Counted from the first letter of the stretch, positions 50,975-59,471 are shown. The stretch: DNA of 64,000 bases from Marinirhabdus sp050859505 (GCF_050859505.1 NZ_CP193934.1:1426001-1490000); one strand, 5' to 3'. Notes: generated by a model from the letters alone, not told the origin. A program made the numbers and translations.

Positions 50975-53515
50975 ATGCAAAAAACACAACACTACATACA
51001 AGGACAATGGTTAGCAGGAAATGGCGAGGGAACTCCTGTTTTCGATTCTATCACTGGTGAACATTTTACAAGCACCACGGTGGAAGGTTTAGATGTGCCT
51101 TCTATTTTGCAATACGGAAGAGATAAAGGAAAAACGCTTCGCAAAATGACCTTTCAGCAACGTGGAAATATGTTGAAAAGCCTCGCACTCTATCTTGAAA
51201 AACGAAAGCAAGCTTTTTACGAAATTAGTTACCGCACCGGAGCAACAAAACGCGACAGTTGGGTAGACATTGAAGGAGGTTTTGGAAATTTATTTGCCAA
51301 TGCTTCGCTTAGAAAATTATTCCCCAACCAATCCTACCATGTGGAAGGCGACCCAATAGATTTGTCTCGCGGGGGCCGTTTTATGGCGCATCACATTATG
51401 GTGCCACGCGAAGGTGTTGCGGTACATATTAATGCCTTTAATTTCCCAGTGTGGGGAATGTTAGAGAAATGTGCTGTAAACTGGATGGCGGGAATGCCGG
51501 CTGTTGTGTTACCAGCACCACAAACAGCTTATTTAACAGAAGCGGTTGTAAGAGAAATCATTGCTTCAGGAATTTTACCTGAAGGATCTTTGCAGCTTAT
51601 TTCAGGAACTGCGAGAAATATATTAGACACCGTACAATCCCAGGACGTAGTTTCATTTACGGGTTCAGCAAAAATTGGGCGACAGTTAAAAAATCACCCA
51701 CAGTTAATTGAAGAATCGGTGCCCTTTACCATGGAAGCAGACAGTTTAAATGCTGCGATTTTAGGAAAAGATGCTGTGCCAGGAACGCCAGAATTCGATC
51801 TCTTTATAAAAGAAGTCCGAAATGAGATGACGGGCAAGTGCGGACAAAAATGTACCGCCATCCGTCGTATTATCGTGCCGCAAGATTTGCTGGAAGATGT
51901 ACAGATTGCATTGGCAAATCAGTTGGATAAAGTAACTATTGGCGACCCTCGATTGAAGGAAGTACGCATGGGAAGTTTGGTAAGCGATGCACAACGCAAT
52001 AGCGTAAAAGAACAAGTAGCGAAGCTAGCCGAAACTGCTGAAATGGTCTACGGAAATTTTGAAGATTTTGATGCAGTGGGAGCAGATTCACAAAAGGGTG
52101 CGTTTATGAAACCTATTTTAATGCGCGAGGACAATCCGTTGCAAAATGAAAATGCTCACATAACCGAAGCTTTTGGACCCGTGAGTACGCTAATGCCGTA
52201 TGACACCTTGGAAGATGCCATTACATTAGCCAAGATGGGGAAAGGTTCTTTGGTAAGTTCCATTGTGACTAACGATAATAAGATAGCAAAAGAATACGCA
52301 GTCGGAGCAGCTAGTCATCACGGTCGTATTTTAATATTAAATAGAGAATCTGCAAAGCAAAGTACAGGACACGGTTCACCATTACCGGGATTAATTCACG
52401 GGGGTCCGGGACGAGCTGGTGGCGGTGAAGAAATGGGCGGAATGCGCGGAATCAAACATTATTTACAACGTTGCGCTATTCAAGGAAGCCCAACAACGCT
52501 GACGGAAGTTACAGGAATGTATCAGCCAAAAGCCGATTATAAAGAGTCGCCAAAACACCCTTTTGCATACCATTGGGAGGATATTCAACCTGGGATGTCA
52601 CTCAAAACGCATAACCGAACGATTACGGATACAGATATTGTGAACTTCGGAAATATTACCTGGGATCACTTTTACGCACATACCGATATAACAAGTCTTG
52701 ACGGAAGTATTTTTGAAAAAAGAACTGCCCACGGCTATTTTATTATTTCAATGGCAGCGGGATTGTTTGTGTACCCCAACAAAGGACCCGTTGCAGCAAA
52801 TTACGGCCTGGAAGAAATTAGATTCTTACGTCCAATTTATCATAATGACACCTTATATGTGCGTTTAACGTGCAAGCAAAAGGTAGATAGAGACAGCAGA
52901 GGCCAAGAACATCCAAGCGGAATTGTAAAGTGGTACGTAGAGATTTTTGATGCGAATGTAGACACAGCCAACGCTATTTTACCAGAAGGCGCTGAAAAGG
53001 AAGACCCATTAGTTTGTATTGCTACTATTCTTACCATGGTAGAAAAGAAGCAAGAGGTCTTTACTGAAATGACAACAGAAACGATTCAATCTTGTCTTGC
53101 TAAACTTTCCGCAGCTAGTAAACCGAAATGGGGTATCATGACGCCACAGCATATGCTGGAGCATCTGGAGTATACCTATAAAATAGCTTCGGGAGAACTT
53201 CAGGATTTTGACATTGCAACACCAGAGAAGTATCTTGATGTTGTTCACGACAGCTTGTACAACTTTGAGAAATTTCCGCAGAACTCTAGATTCCCGCAGT
53301 TAGAAAAAGATACTTTAGCACCATTAATTCATCCAGATTTGCAAACGGCGAAAGAGAAGTTTTTAGAACAGCGATTTAAGTATTTAGATTTTTTCAAGAA
53401 TAACCCTGATGCCGTTTTAAAGAATTTGGTGTTTGGAGAATTGAATAAATATGAATCGTATTTATTGGAAAGGAAACACTTGAATCATCATTTTGAGCAA
53501 TTTGATTTGCTGTAG
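50975..53515 (+). CDS. paaZ: Oxepin-CoA hydrolase/3-oxo-5,6-dehydrosuberyl-CoA semialdehyde dehydrogenase PaaZ with extra C-terminal DUF1569-like domain
   Basis: 846 aa; E. coli PaaZ is 681. Residues 1-510 are an aldehyde dehydrogenase (VSFTGSAKIGRQL, catalytic cysteine in GKCGQKCTAIRR). Residues about 525-685 are a MaoC-like hydratase that opens the oxepin ring (DIVNFGNITWDHFYAH, KRTAHGYFIISMAAG). Residues about 691-846 are an added domain resembling DUF1569/DinB: MTPQHMLEHLEYTYKIASGE and KHLNHHFEQFDLL supply histidines in the places where that fold binds metal. The third domain is not part of classical PaaZ. Flanked by family D and F repeats. Confidence 0.92.
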   Translation: MQKTQHYIQGQWLAGNGEGTPVFDSITGEHFTSTTVEGLDVPSILQYGRDKGKTLRKMTFQQRGNMLKSLALYLEKRKQAFYEISYRTGATKRDSWVDIEGGFGNLFANASLRKLFPNQSYHVEGDPIDLSRGGRFMAHHIMVPREGVAVHINAFNFPVWGMLEKCAVNWMAGMPAVVLPAPQTAYLTEAVVREIIASGILPEGSLQLISGTARNILDTVQSQDVVSFTGSAKIGRQLKNHPQLIEESVPFTMEADSLNAAILGKDAVPGTPEFDLFIKEVRNEMTGKCGQKCTAIRRIIVPQDLLEDVQIALANQLDKVTIGDPRLKEVRMGSLVSDAQRNSVKEQVAKLAETAEMVYGNFEDFDAVGADSQKGAFMKPILMREDNPLQNENAHITEAFGPVSTLMPYDTLEDAITLAKMGKGSLVSSIVTNDNKIAKEYAVGAASHHGRILILNRESAKQSTGHGSPLPGLIHGGPGRAGGGEEMGGMRGIKHYLQRCAIQGSPTTLTEVTGMYQPKADYKESPKHPFAYHWEDIQPGMSLKTHNRTITDTDIVNFGNITWDHFYAHTDITSLDGSIFEKRTAHGYFIISMAAGLFVYPNKGPVAANYGLEEIRFLRPIYHNDTLYVRLTCKQKVDRDSRGQEHPSGIVKWYVEIFDANVDTANAILPEGAEKEDPLVCIATILTMVEKKQEVFTEMTTETIQSCLAKLSAASKPKWGIMTPQHMLEHLEYTYKIASGELQDFDIATPEKYLDVVHDSLYNFEKFPQNSRFPQLEKDTLAPLIHPDLQTAKEKFLEQRFKYLDFFKNNPDAVLKNLVFGELNKYESYLLERKHLNHHFEQFDLL

Positions 53516-53560
53516 CAAATTTGACACGAAGTGTCAATGCGCACGTGTTGCGCATACGCA
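53505..53560 (+). repeat. Triple hairpin (family F) at the paaZ end
   Basis: Three consecutive perfect hairpins: ATTTGC/GCAAAT (includes the paaZ stop), TTGACAC/GTGTCAA and ATGCGCA/TGCGCAT. The last matches the family F pattern. Confidence 0.7.
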
Positions 53561-53580
53561 TAAATATTAAACTAATTGCT

Positions 53581-53606
53581 TGTCTGGTCGAGCGCAGTCG
53601 AGACCT
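53581..53606 (+). repeat. Family B repeat upstream of the paaF-like gene
   Basis: A 26-bp unit with core GGTCGAGCGCAGTCGAGACC, identical over all 26 bp to 56441-56466. Confidence 0.75.
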
Positions 53607-53646
53607 ACTTTAAACTAAATAGAACTAATTGAAAGACTAAAATAAT

Positions 53647-54399
53647 ATGACTAGTCCCTACGTAAAAGAAGAAATAAAAAAAGGAATTTCAACCATAGAA
53701 TTTTTCCATCCGGCACACAATAGTTTGCCAGGAGATATTCTTGAAAAACTGAGAAAAACAATACAAGAAGCTGGAGAAAATGATGCCGTAAAAGTTATTG
53801 TTCTTAAAAGTGGCGGGGATAGAACGTTCTGTGCTGGAGCAAGCTTTAAGGAACTCATCAGTATTGATGATGCTGAAACTGGGCGCGTATTCTTTAGTGG
53901 TTTCGCAAATGTTATAAACGCCATGCGGAAATGTCCTAAATTTATCATTGGGCGCGTACAAGGAAAAACTGTGGGTGGTGGCGTAGGAGTAGCGAGCGCA
54001 ACGGATTACTGTATGGCGAGTAAATTTGCCAGCATTAAGTTAAGCGAGTTGAATATTGGAATAGGTCCATTTGTCGTGGGCCCTGCAGTGGAAAGAAAAC
54101 TTGGACTAACAGGAATGAGTCAGATAGCAATTGACGCAAATAGTTTTTACGATGCCGAATGGGCACGACAAAAAGGACTATACGCCAGCGTTCACGAAAC
54201 CACCGAAGCATTAGATGAAGCTGTACAAGCCTTTGCTGAAAATTTGTGCAATTACAATCCTGAAGCCATGAAAGAAATGAAAAAAATTATGTGGGCGGGA
54301 ACTGAAAACTGGGATGAGTTATTGGCGGAGAGAGCTGTGATTTCGGGACGACTTGTTTTATCTGATTTTACAAAAGAAACATTGAAAAGATTTAAATGA
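53647..54399 (+). CDS. Enoyl-CoA hydratase/isomerase family protein (PaaF position)
   Basis: 250 aa, crotonase fold. In the operon it takes the place of PaaF (2,3-dehydroadipyl-CoA hydratase). RTFCAGASFKEL forms the oxyanion region. Of the two hydratase glutamates only one is seen (LSELNIG); the other position reads GGGVGVASATD, with glycine where hydratases have glutamate. The sequence resembles methylglutaconyl-CoA hydratase-like proteins. Hydratase function is therefore plausible but not certain. Confidence 0.75.
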   Translation: MTSPYVKEEIKKGISTIEFFHPAHNSLPGDILEKLRKTIQEAGENDAVKVIVLKSGGDRTFCAGASFKELISIDDAETGRVFFSGFANVINAMRKCPKFIIGRVQGKTVGGGVGVASATDYCMASKFASIKLSELNIGIGPFVVGPAVERKLGLTGMSQIAIDANSFYDAEWARQKGLYASVHETTEALDEAVQAFAENLCNYNPEAMKEMKKIMWAGTENWDELLAERAVISGRLVLSDFTKETLKRFK

Positions 54400-54400
54400 T

Positions 54401-54473
54401 GAACACCGAATTTCGAATAACGAATAATGAAGTACTTCAGCGTTCGATATTCAAAATTCATTATTCGATATTC
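54401..54473 (+). repeat. Family C repeat upstream of paaY
   Basis: GAATTTCGAATAACGAATAATGAA, centre TGAAGTACTTCA, then CGTTCGATATTCAAAATTCATTATTCG in part. It begins at the paaF-like stop codon and ends at the paaY start. Confidence 0.65.
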
Positions 54474-54475
54474 AT

Positions 54476-55081
54476 ATGATTTACTCCTTCAAAGGCCACA
54501 TACCAGTAATACACGAATCAAGCTTCGTCCACCCATTAGCCGCGGTTACTGGGAATGTGATTATTGGAAAAAATTGCTACATAGGACCAGGCGCTGCCAT
54601 ACGTGGCGATTGGGGTGAGATTATTTTGGAAGATGGTGTGAATGTGCAGGAAAATTGTACGGTTCATATGTTTCCAGGCAAAAGTATTGTATTGAAAGAA
54701 GGCGCACACGTTGGGCATGGAGCGGTAATTCACGGAGCCAATTTAGGTAGAAATTGCCTAATTGGAATGAATAGCGTACTCATGGACGATGCTGAGATAG
54801 GTGACGAATGTATTGTAGGCGCGATGGCATTTGTAAAGGCTGAAGCGAAATTTGAAAAACGACAATTAATCGTAGGAAACCCAGCAAAGGCAATCAAGGA
54901 AGTTTCAGAAGAAATGATTGCTTGGAAAACAGCAGGAACAAAATTATATCAGCAATTGCCTACAGATTGTCACGAAAGCTTATGGGAGGTAGAACCACTG
55001 CGAGCCATTCCAAAGACCAGACCCGTGCAGGAAGATTTTTATAAAACGCTTCAAGAGATGAAGTTGAATACTAAAGAATAA
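54476..55081 (+). CDS. paaY: PaaY-like gamma-carbonic-anhydrase-family thioesterase
   Basis: 201 aa, as in E. coli PaaY (196). Left-handed beta-helix of hexapeptide repeats (VTGNVIIGKNCYIGPGAAIRGDWG) with metal-binding histidines in VHMFPGK and HVGHGAVIHGANLGRNCLIG. PaaY hydrolyses inhibitory ring-derived CoA thioesters. It is followed by the E2 gene after 6 bp. Confidence 0.92.
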   Translation: MIYSFKGHIPVIHESSFVHPLAAVTGNVIIGKNCYIGPGAAIRGDWGEIILEDGVNVQENCTVHMFPGKSIVLKEGAHVGHGAVIHGANLGRNCLIGMNSVLMDDAEIGDECIVGAMAFVKAEAKFEKRQLIVGNPAKAIKEVSEEMIAWKTAGTKLYQQLPTDCHESLWEVEPLRAIPKTRPVQEDFYKTLQEMKLNTKE

Positions 55082-55087
55082 GACGAA

Positions 55088-56437
55088 ATGTCAAAAGAAA
55101 ATAAAGGAACAGATTCAAAGATCCCTGCCTCCGCGAGGACTGCTTTCGCAATGCCCAAAATGGGTGAAAGTATTACGGAAGGAACCATCCTTAATTGGTT
55201 AGTTCAGGAAGGTGATACTTTTGAAGAAGGAGATATACTCGTTGAGGTCGCTACAGATAAGGTTGATAACGAAGTGCCGGCGCCTTCAGCAGGGAAAATG
55301 ATTTCTCATGAAGTTTCGGCAAAGGATGTGGTGCCTGTGGGAGAAACTATTGCCATTCTTGAGTTGAGTGATATGTCCTCTTCGGAAAATTTAAAGACTG
55401 AATCGAAGTCTTTAGACAACGAAAAAGCAAGTTTTAAAAAATCTAAAAGTTCACGAATTTCTCACCCTTTGGGGGAGATGCCCGCAGGGCAGAGGGGGAC
55501 TTTTAAAGTAAATGAAAATCTTTTTATTTCTCCTTTGGTAGATGCTATCGCCAGAAAACATCATATTTCGTATGAAGAGCTCGCTAGGATTTCTGGAACA
55601 GGAAAAGATGGAAGATTACGTAAAAGTGATGTTGCGGAATATCTTGCTGAAGGCAGACCATTTCAGTTTGCACAAGCAGTTGCTGAAACATCAGGCTTTA
55701 AAGTTCCCGATTTAAAATTTGATAAAGGCACTGGGAAAATCGTGGAAATGGACCGAATGCGTGAGATGATTGCAGACCATATGGTGTATAGCAAGCATAC
55801 TAGTCCGCACGTGACTGCATACATCGAAGCAGATCTAACTGATATGGTTACCTGGCGAAATGCGAACAAAGTAAAGTTTCAGAAAAAACACGGTGAAAAA
55901 TTAACGTTTACACCCTTGTTTATTGAAGCAGTGGCAAAGGCTATCAAGGATTTTCCAATGATAAACTCTTCCTTAGACGGTAAGAATATCATTGTAAAAG
56001 AGGACATTAATATTGGTATGGCAACTGCTTTGCCTAGTGGAAATTTAATTGTTCCCGTTGTTAAAAATGCCGATAAGAAAAACCTGAAAGATCTTGCTGC
56101 TTCCACAAACGAATTGGTTGGTAAATCGCGCACTGGAAACCTAAAAGGGGATGATATGAAGGGAAGCACGTTTACTATTAGTAATGTGGGAACCTTTGGT
56201 AGTTTAATGGGAACGCCTATTATCAATCAGCCAGAAGCCGCAATTCTTGCTACAGGAATTATTAAAAAGCGTGCTGAAGTTATAGAAAAACCAGAAGGCG
56301 ACGTTATAGAAATAAGAAGTATGATGTACCTGTCACTCTCCTTTGACCATAGAATAGTAGATGGATTTTTAGCAGGATCTTTCTTGCGAAGAGTAGGTGA
56401 TTATATGGAGAATTTCGACTTAAATAGAAAATATTAA
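55088..56437 (+). CDS. Dihydrolipoyl acyltransferase, E2 component of a 2-oxoacid dehydrogenase
   Basis: 449 aa. Lipoyl domain (residues about 18-95) with the lipoyl lysine K58 (VATDKVDNEVP); linker; E3-binding domain (about 147-185, SPLVDAIARKHHISYEELARISGTGKDGRL); catalytic domain with the DHRIVDG motif (SLSFDHRIVDGFLAGSFL). Residues about 11-19 come from a family G repeat and 125-138 from a family A repeat, both in frame and in flexible regions. It lies 6 bp after paaY and before the E1 gene; branched-chain-type or phenylpyruvate substrates are possible. Confidence 0.92.
   Translation: MSKENKGTDSKIPASARTAFAMPKMGESITEGTILNWLVQEGDTFEEGDILVEVATDKVDNEVPAPSAGKMISHEVSAKDVVPVGETIAILELSDMSSSENLKTESKSLDNEKASFKKSKSSRISHPLGEMPAGQRGTFKVNENLFISPLVDAIARKHHISYEELARISGTGKDGRLRKSDVAEYLAEGRPFQFAQAVAETSGFKVPDLKFDKGTGKIVEMDRMREMIADHMVYSKHTSPHVTAYIEADLTDMVTWRNANKVKFQKKHGEKLTFTPLFIEAVAKAIKDFPMINSSLDGKNIIVKEDINIGMATALPSGNLIVPVVKNADKKNLKDLAASTNELVGKSRTGNLKGDDMKGSTFTISNVGTFGSLMGTPIINQPEAAILATGIIKKRAEVIEKPEGDVIEIRSMMYLSLSFDHRIVDGFLAGSFLRRVGDYMENFDLNRKY
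55118..55143 (+). repeat. Family G repeat inside the E2 gene
   Basis: GATCCCTGCCTCCGCGAGGACTGC; it encodes part of SKIPASARTAF just before the lipoyl domain. Confidence 0.55.
55461..55499 (+). repeat. Family A repeat inside the E2 gene
   Basis: CTCACCCTTTGGGGGAG head, inner stem TGCCC-GCA-GGGCA, tail GAGGGGG. It encodes SHPLGEMPAGQRGT in the linker between lipoyl and E3-binding domains. Confidence 0.7.
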
Positions 56438-56440
56438 AGT

Positions 56441-56466
56441 TGTCTGGTCGAGCGCAGTCGAGACCT
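56441..56466 (+). repeat. Family B repeat between the E2 and E1 genes
   Basis: Identical 26-bp unit to 53581-53606, core GGTCGAGCGCAGTCGAGACC. Confidence 0.75.
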
Positions 56467-56528
56467 TCATAAATTAGACTGCATTATAATGATTTATTCT
56501 ATATGGAATACATCTGAATTTATTTAAA

Positions 56529-58598
56529 ATGAAGATTACAAAAGATATAGTACTAAAAGCCTTCAAAAACCTAGTCACTGCAAAAGCAATGACTGAAATC
56601 TACGAAGAGAATTTTAAAGTAGTTTCAAAATATGTGCACGCCACATCGCGTGGGCACGAGGTGATACAGACTGCTGTGGGGATGCAATTGCTGCCGCAGG
56701 ATTATATGTTTCCGTATTATCGGGATGACTCCATGTTGCTCGCCATTGGGATGACGCCTTATGAAATGATGTTGCAGGTGTTGGCAAAGAAAGAGGATCC
56801 GTTTTCAGCAGGGCGCACCTATTATGCGCATCCTAGTTTACGTGACGATGATAAACCAAAAATTCCACACCAAAGTAGTGCTACAGGAATGCAGGCAATT
56901 CCTGCTACTGGTGTTGCGCTTGGGTTTTCTTATAAAGAATCTTTAGGGAAAGATGAGCCGATTGCTAAACAGGTTTTCGATGATCAACCCATTGTAATTT
57001 GCTCTTTAGGAGATGCGTCGGTTACCGAAGGTGAAATCGCAGAAGCTTTTCAAATGGCAGCTTTAAAGCAATTGCCTATTTTGTATTTAGTGCAGGATAA
57101 TGGTTGGGATATTTCAGCAAATGCTGCCGAAACCCGTGCCCAGAATGCAGCCGAATATGCGGCAGGTTTTCACGGTCTTGAAGCCATCTCGATAGATGGA
57201 ACTGATTTTGAAGAAAGCTACAATACCATCAAAGAAGTCATTTCAACAATTAGAGCCGAACGCCGCCCGTTTTTAGTACACGCCAAAGTTCCATTGTTGA
57301 ATCACCATACTTCTGGAGTTCGAATGGAGTTTTATCGTGACGATTTGGACGAAGCGCGTAGTCGTGATCCGTATCCAAAACTTCGAAAATTGTTATTGGA
57401 TAATGGATTTTCGGAAAATGAATTAAACAAAATTGTCACTTCGGCGGAGACCGAAGTCGCTTCAAGTCTAGACAAAGCGCTCAAAGCCGAGGACCCAAAA
57501 CCCGAAGATTTATTTACACACGATTTTGCCCCAACCCCAATCACCGAAGAAGTTGGAGAGCGTTCTCCTGCTGGTGGCGAAAAAGTGGTAATGGTGGATT
57601 GCGCCTTATTTGCGATTGAAGAATTAATGGCGAAACATCCTGAATGTTTGCTATACGGCCAAGATGTTGGCGGAAGATTAGGAGGTGTGTTTAGAGAAGC
57701 GGCAACCTTAGCGCAGAAGTTTGGCGATAACCGAGTATTTAATACGCCTATTCAGGAAGCTTTTATTGTAGGTTCTACGGTAGGAATGAGTGCTGTGGGA
57801 TTAAAACCTATTGTTGAGGTGCAGTTTGCAGATTATATCTGGCCTGGACTTAATCAGCTTTTTACTGAAGTTTCACGTAGCTGCTATCTTTCTAACGGAA
57901 AATGGCCAGTATCTATGATTTTACGCGTACCTATAGGTGCGTATGGAAGCGGTGGACCGTATCATTCTTCTTCTATGGAAAGTGTGGTGAGTAACATTCG
58001 AGGCATAAAAATAGCCTATCCAAGTAACGGGGCCGATTTAAAAGGACTGATGAAAGCTGCCTATTACGACCCTAATCCCGTTGTGATTTTTGAACATAAA
58101 GGATTATACTGGAGTAAAGTAAAAGGAACCAAAGGCGCTACAAGTTTAGAACCTGCAGAGGATTATATCTTACCCTTTGGGAAAGCGTGGGTACTACAAG
58201 AAATCTGGCCACAAGAGGAGGAAGAAACGTTATCAATTATTACCTACGGAATGGGAGTGCATTGGGCGTATAACGCCACAAAAGAAATGGGCATTACAGA
58301 CCGTGTGGAAATTGTAGATCTACGCACACTACACCCACTGGATTACGAAACAGTTTTTAAGAGTGTCAAGAAATGTGGAAAGTGTTTGGTGGTCACTGAA
58401 GAGCCGTCAGAAAATAGCTTCAGCAGGGCGTTGCAGGGTAGAATTCAGGAAGAATGCTTTCAGCAATTAGATGCGCCAGTGATGGTAATTGGGTCTGAAA
58501 ATATGCCAGCGATTCCTTTAAACTCTGTGTTAGAAGAAACCATGATTCCTTCAACTGAAAAAGTAAAGGCTAAGATTGAAGAGATTTTAAAGTATTAA
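56529..58598 (+). CDS. Fused alpha/beta E1 component of a 2-oxoacid dehydrogenase
   Basis: 689 aa, alpha and beta E1 chains in one polypeptide. The alpha half (1 to about 345) holds the thiamine-diphosphate motif GDASVTEGEIAEAF...LVQDN. The beta half (about 355-689) begins VVMVDCALFAIEELMAKHPECLLYGQDVGGRLGG and includes FNTPIQEAFIVGSTVGMSAVG. The fusion type is common for branched-chain-like 2-oxoacid dehydrogenases in Bacteroidetes. With no paaK in the operon, this enzyme may decarboxylate phenylpyruvate to give phenylacetyl-CoA; the substrate is inferred only from position. Confidence 0.9.
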   Translation: MKITKDIVLKAFKNLVTAKAMTEIYEENFKVVSKYVHATSRGHEVIQTAVGMQLLPQDYMFPYYRDDSMLLAIGMTPYEMMLQVLAKKEDPFSAGRTYYAHPSLRDDDKPKIPHQSSATGMQAIPATGVALGFSYKESLGKDEPIAKQVFDDQPIVICSLGDASVTEGEIAEAFQMAALKQLPILYLVQDNGWDISANAAETRAQNAAEYAAGFHGLEAISIDGTDFEESYNTIKEVISTIRAERRPFLVHAKVPLLNHHTSGVRMEFYRDDLDEARSRDPYPKLRKLLLDNGFSENELNKIVTSAETEVASSLDKALKAEDPKPEDLFTHDFAPTPITEEVGERSPAGGEKVVMVDCALFAIEELMAKHPECLLYGQDVGGRLGGVFREAATLAQKFGDNRVFNTPIQEAFIVGSTVGMSAVGLKPIVEVQFADYIWPGLNQLFTEVSRSCYLSNGKWPVSMILRVPIGAYGSGGPYHSSSMESVVSNIRGIKIAYPSNGADLKGLMKAAYYDPNPVVIFEHKGLYWSKVKGTKGATSLEPAEDYILPFGKAWVLQEIWPQEEEETLSIITYGMGVHWAYNATKEMGITDRVEIVDLRTLHPLDYETVFKSVKKCGKCLVVTEEPSENSFSRALQGRIQEECFQQLDAPVMVIGSENMPAIPLNSVLEETMIPSTEKVKAKIEEILKY

Positions 58599-58628
58599 AA
58601 TTTTCTACCTTCCCAATAACAAATAAAA

Positions 58629-59471
58629 ATGAATTTAGTTTTCAAAGAACCTATAGATAATAGTCATTTGACTCTTACAGATTTCAGCTGTGCAGAGGGT
58701 CGGGGATTATTAAATGGGCATGAGTTTTATAAAATTATTTGGGCAAAGGAAGAGGTAAATTCTATACTAATAGACGGGTGTGCATATACGTTTGGAAAAA
58801 ATCAACTTATTTTCTGTACGCCACTTAATACTATTGAAATGTCACATGAACATAATGCGCTCATTTCAATTGTATTTAACAGGGAGTTTTATTGTATCAG
58901 AGATAACGACGAGGAAGTTTCCTGCAATGGTCTTTTGTTTTATGGTTCTTCTTCGCCAATGGTCATTATGCTCGATGATACTGAAAAAAAGCTTTTTAAA
59001 GAAATTTACACAATTGTTGAGGAGGAACTATTGAAGGAAAACCGATCTCAGGGTGAGATGCTACGTGTGATGCTTAAACGTCTTATCATAAAGTCTACAC
59101 GTTTAATAGAAACTAAGTTCGGAGCACCGGAGGGAACTTTGGATAGAAAAGAAACAATTCGCGCCTTTAATGTTTTGGTAGAAAAAAATTTTAGAACGCA
59201 TCATAAAGTGACTGATTATGCAACTTTATTAAAAAAGTCACCCAAAACGGTATCCAATGTTTTTTCAGAATATAGTGATACTACGCCATTACAACATATA
59301 AATGAAAGAATAATTTTAGAAGCAAAGAGGTTACTTTTATACTCTAATAATTCTATTAAAGATATTTCAAAAATAATAGGTTATAACAATGCGAGTCATT
59401 TTTCGAATTTCTTCAAAAAAAATGTAGGCATTAGTCCATTGAGATTTAAAAAAGAACTGCAAAAAAATTAA
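58629..59471 (+). CDS. AraC-family transcriptional regulator
   Basis: 280 aa. The C-terminal 100 residues form the AraC double helix-turn-helix (HKVTDYATLLKKSPKTVSNVFSEYSDTTPLQHINERIILEAKRLLLYSNNSIKDISKIIGYNNASHFSNFFKKNVGISPLRFKK, quoted in part by its key positions S-I-K-D-I and F-F-K-K). The N-terminal 170 residues are a cupin-like sensing domain. It lies 31 bp after the E1 gene and 168 bp before a lipoprotein gene, so it may regulate either. The signal is unknown. Confidence 0.9.
   Translation: MNLVFKEPIDNSHLTLTDFSCAEGRGLLNGHEFYKIIWAKEEVNSILIDGCAYTFGKNQLIFCTPLNTIEMSHEHNALISIVFNREFYCIRDNDEEVSCNGLLFYGSSSPMVIMLDDTEKKLFKEIYTIVEEELLKENRSQGEMLRVMLKRLIIKSTRLIETKFGAPEGTLDRKETIRAFNVLVEKNFRTHHKVTDYATLLKKSPKTVSNVFSEYSDTTPLQHINERIILEAKRLLLYSNNSIKDISKIIGYNNASHFSNFFKKNVGISPLRFKKELQKN

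Noticed and set aside
41351..56466. CRISPR array or tandem repeat locus
   Set aside because: The repeats belong to several families, are dispersed between genes and lack regular spacers or cas genes.
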